A stretch of DNA of 64,000 nt from Salinisphaera hydrothermalis (GTDB taxonomy: Bacteria; Pseudomonadota; Gammaproteobacteria; Nevskiales; Salinisphaeraceae). Of this stretch, positions 61,621-64,000 are shown piece by piece. The stretch's first letter is position 1. The number at the start of each line of letters is the position of its first letter. Made by a program: the position numbers and the translations under genes. The notes under the pieces are model-generated. The model made no database searches, had not been told where the DNA came from, and saw nothing but the letters and a program-made list of their open reading frames with translations. Location of the stretch: assembly GCF_040361195.1 (NCBI RefSeq), contig NZ_APNE01000008.1; one strand, written 5' to 3'.

Positions 61621-62186
61621 AGTGCGCTGTTGTCATCGCGCCGCTGCTCGTCGGCCTGGCGGTCGCGCTCGGCGGCTGCATGCCCAAACCTCTGATTCAG
61701 CCGCTCGGCCCGGCCGCGCTTGGCCAATCGGTGGAAGCGCGCCAACAGGTCACCGTGCATTACCGCGGCCATACGCGCAGTCTGCAGGTCGCCCTGCGCG
61801 TGGTGCCGGACGATCTGACGCTGGTCGGCCTCTCGGCCATGGGCCAACGGGTGTTCACGCTGGGCTGGAACGGCCATGCCATCGAGCGCGGCCGGGGGCT
61901 CAAGTCCGCCAAACGTATCCCGGCCAAGCGCATCCTGGCGGATCTGGAACTGGCCTATTGGCCGTTGCCGGCGCTGCGCCAGGCGCTCACCGATCCCGAC
62001 GTGCACCTGCAACAGCTCGGCAATACACGCACCTTGTGGCGCGGCGACACCCTGCTCTGGATCGCCTATCGCGCCAGCGGCGATCCGTGGCACAGCCGTC
62101 TGACTATCTACGACGTGCGCCTCGGGTATCGGCTGGATGTCGAACCCCTGGCGTTCAACATCCCGACCTCGTCCGATAAACCATGA
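61617..62186 (+). CDS. DUF3261 lipoprotein of the polyene cluster
   Basis: 189 residues. The lipobox is LGGC after a short hydrophobic signal (CAVVIAPLLVGLAVALGGC). DUF3261-like lipoproteins accompany aryl polyene clusters and probably aid outer-membrane insertion. ATG overlaps the upstream TGA (ATGA), and its own stop overlaps the ketoreductase start. Confidence 0.83.
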   Translation: MKCAVVIAPLLVGLAVALGGCMPKPLIQPLGPAALGQSVEARQQVTVHYRGHTRSLQVALRVVPDDLTLVGLSAMGQRVFTLGWNGHAIERGRGLKSAKRIPAKRILADLELAYWPLPALRQALTDPDVHLQQLGNTRTLWRGDTLLWIAYRASGDPWHSRLTIYDVRLGYRLDVEPLAFNIPTSSDKP

Positions 62187-62908
62187 GCGACACCATTCTC
62201 GTCACCGGCGCCAGCCGAGGCATCGGCCGTGCGATCGCGCAGCGTCTGGCACGCGACGGCTTCGATATCGTCGTCCACTATCGCCAGCGCGAAGACAGCG
62301 CCCGCGACGTGGCCGAATCGATTCGTGCGCTGGGCCGGGACGCGCGCCTGCTGCAGTTCGACAGTGCCGACCGCAGCGAAACACGAACCGCGATCGAGGC
62401 CGATATCGCCGAACACGGCGCCTACTACGGCCTGGTACTCAACGCCGGCATCGCGCGCGACGCCGCGTTCCCGGCACTCACCGCTGAGGCCTGGGATACG
62501 GTGCTCGACACCAATCTCGGCGGCTTCTACAACGTCGCCCACCCCTGTGTGATGCCGATGATCCAGCGCCGCCAGCCCGGGCGAATCGTCTCGCTGGCCT
62601 CGATCGCCGGCCTGATCGGCAACCGGGGCCAGGTCAACTACAGCGCGGCCAAGGCCGGCATCATCGGCGCGACCAAAGCGTTGGCGCTGGAACTGGCCAA
62701 GCGCCGCATCACCGTCAACTGCGTGGCCCCGGGGCTCATCGAAACCGACATGACGGACGATCTGCCCGCCGATCAGATGAAATCGATGATCCCCCAACAG
62801 CGCATGGGGCGGCCGGAAGAAGTCGCCGCGGCCGTGTCGTTCCTGTGCTCACCGGATGCGAGCTACATCACCCGCCAGGTGATCTCGGTTAACGGCGGGC
62901 TATGCTGA
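62183..62908 (+). CDS. FabG-type 3-ketoacyl-ACP reductase of the polyene cluster
   Basis: 241-residue short-chain dehydrogenase. NADPH motif TGASRGIGRAIA, catalytic NAG and SIAG, YSAAKAG (Tyr-Lys) and VAPGLIETDM are all present. It would reduce beta-ketoacyl-ACP before dehydration by the ApeP/ApeI enzymes. In characterised aryl polyene clusters a further FabF-type KS follows; here a PPTase gene follows instead. Confidence 0.92.
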   Translation: MSDTILVTGASRGIGRAIAQRLARDGFDIVVHYRQREDSARDVAESIRALGRDARLLQFDSADRSETRTAIEADIAEHGAYYGLVLNAGIARDAAFPALTAEAWDTVLDTNLGGFYNVAHPCVMPMIQRRQPGRIVSLASIAGLIGNRGQVNYSAAKAGIIGATKALALELAKRRITVNCVAPGLIETDMTDDLPADQMKSMIPQQRMGRPEEVAAAVSFLCSPDASYITRQVISVNGGLC

Positions 62909-62924
62909 CGGCCCGCTCGAGTCC

Positions 62925-63662
62925 ATGACGCGGCTCAGCCTGGCGGTGCTCGTATTCGACGATACGATCGATCCAAATGATCTTCGTGCCGGCCTGAGCG
63001 ACACCGAGCGCGACCACGAGGCGCGTATCGTCCACGCCGGCCGCCGCCGCGAATATCTGGGCAGTCGCTGGCTGCTGCGCTATCACCTCGCCGGTGAATA
63101 CAGCATCAAGCCGAAAGCGCTTGCGATCGAATATCCGGCCGGCACTGCGCCGCGATGCGCCCACGCGCCCGGCTATCTCGGTCTGAGTCATAGCGGAACA
63201 GTCGGTCTGAGCGTGCTGGCCAGCGCACCGGCCGGCTGCGACATCGAGCAGATCCGCGCGCGTCGCTTCACGCCGGAGCGCCTCGCCGGGCATTCCTATC
63301 ACCCCGACGAGGTGGCCGAGCTACAACGTGTGTCTGCGACCACACAGGTCAGGGATTTTCACCGACTCTGGAGCCTCAAGGAAGCCGCGCTCAAGGCGCA
63401 AGGTCTGGGCCTCGGTGCCGGCATGAAGCAGCCCAGTTTTCAGCTTCGACCGGCGCTACGCTGTACGCGCGCACGGTCCGCCGAGCCCTGGTTCTTTGCT
63501 GCGGCCGAGCTTGAACATGGCAAAGATCGCTTCGCCATGGCGGTCGCGACCCGGCAGGCGGCAGCAACAATCGATCTCGTCGCGCTGAGACCCGACGGTA
63601 GCAATGGCGCGCAACGTACCGCGCTCGTCGTCGACTGGGCAACGGCTGCTTACGCGCCGTAG
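62925..63662 (+). CDS. Sfp-type 4'-phosphopantetheinyl transferase
   Basis: 245 residues. Magnesium-binding GCDIEQIR and FHRLWSLKEAALKAQG are the signatures of Sfp-type PPTases, with the N-terminal GLSHSG segment also present. It is expected to convert the cluster's apo-ACP to holo form. Its location as last gene of the rightward operon, 16 bases after the reductase, supports dedicated use. Confidence 0.93.
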   Translation: MTRLSLAVLVFDDTIDPNDLRAGLSDTERDHEARIVHAGRRREYLGSRWLLRYHLAGEYSIKPKALAIEYPAGTAPRCAHAPGYLGLSHSGTVGLSVLASAPAGCDIEQIRARRFTPERLAGHSYHPDEVAELQRVSATTQVRDFHRLWSLKEAALKAQGLGLGAGMKQPSFQLRPALRCTRARSAEPWFFAAAELEHGKDRFAMAVATRQAAATIDLVALRPDGSNGAQRTALVVDWATAAYAP

Positions 63663-64000
63663 GTGCCGGGCCCGGGCGCGGCCCTTGCACACACGACGAC
63701 CACGCGGCGCCGGTTGCCTCAAATACAGGCAGATCGGCTTAGAGTACGTTTCAAAAGCCTTGTTTTAAGGGATTCCACTATCACTGGCGGATTTGTATCC
63801 ATGTCGGATTACGCTTCGCTAATCCGACCTACGCGACCGCTGGCGCGCCGTAGGTCTGGTCTGCGCGGGGGCCAGGCACTGCTGCGGCTCCTTGCGCCGA
63901 ACAACCACGTGGCCCGGTCGCCTCAGTACAGATCGGTCGGGTTAGACACCATGGATTGACCTGCCCGTCCTCAAGCTCGTGGGTTACGTTGAGGACGGGA
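63663..64000. other. Intergenic region after the PPTase gene with two palindromes
   Basis: 338 bases with no convincing gene. It contains GTCGGATTA-(8)-TAATCCGAC at 63803-63828 followed by CCTACG. At the window edge it has an 11-base stem CCCGTCCTCAA (63964-63974) with TTGAGGACGGG (63989-63999), loop 14. The second could be a terminator, but a T-run would lie beyond the window. Confidence 0.55.

Noticed and set aside
1..64000. tRNA, rRNA, CRISPR array, prophage or toxin-antitoxin pair
   Set aside because: None recognised on reading both strands of the intergenic regions; a dedicated search with covariance models could still find a small RNA.

Overview
This 64 kb window comes from the chromosome of a high-GC, free-living gammaproteobacterium. 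Three things point there: the run fimV-truA-trpF-(trpBA)-accD-folC-SPOR-cvpA-purF-metZ beside leuB/leuD/leuC and a LysR gene, which is close to the Pseudomonas aeruginosa order; the EF-P lysylation genes epmA/epmB; and an aryl-polyene-type pigment cluster. A Salinisphaera-like lineage would fit, but genus cannot be settled from sequence reading alone. I see no tRNA, rRNA, CRISPR array, prophage or plasmid replication gene.

Layout. 1-1.9 kb: a partial membrane-anchored alpha/beta hydrolase, a small membrane protein and a YqiA-like hydrolase. 1.9-5.0 kb: pstS-pstC-pstA with a Pho box but no pstB beside them. 5.1-8.8 kb: pyrD, dusA, ppiB, lpxH. 8.8-21.9 kb: a long leftward block fimV, truA, trpF, trpB, trpA, accD, folC, SPOR protein, cvpA, purF, metZ and a DUF455 gene, many with overlapping start and stop codons. 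22.0-27.0 kb: leuC, a Tam-like methyltransferase, leuD and leuB, with a divergent LysR regulator. 27.5-31.9 kb: a TPR protein, aroC, prmB and psd. 31.9-34.6 kb: epmA-efp and divergent epmB, the complete EF-P beta-lysylation set. 34.6-36.7 kb: a FimX-like degenerate GGDEF/EAL protein. 36.7-42.2 kb: parC, parE and xseB. 42.2-47.8 kb: a hybrid histidine kinase, cheR and a GGDEF response regulator. 48.2-48.9 kb: a Bax-inhibitor-1 family protein. 49.1-50.2 kb: an IS630-family element. 50.5-63.7 kb: a divergent aryl-polyene/xanthomonadin-like cluster (ketosynthase, chain-length-factor-like KS, two dehydratases, ketoreductase, ACP, acyl ligase, thioesterase, acyltransferase, LolA-like protein, MMPL exporter, FAD oxidoreductase, lipoprotein, COG4648 membrane protein and its own phosphopantetheinyl transferase).

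The most unusual content is intergenic. Family 1 is a ~270-310 bp element with five copies (5.1, 28.5, 39.1, 41.4 and 48.1 kb). The full copies have terminal inverted repeats beginning GGGCGTGT enclosing two further hairpins. The arms differ greatly between copies yet stay self-complementary, while short internal blocks are invariant. Two direct copies flank parE. Family 2 is a ~320-490 bp element with two copies (27.0 and 49-50.4 kb), both between convergent genes. One copy carries an extra ~165 bp palindromic segment; the other is split by the IS630 element, so the empty target site can be reconstructed.
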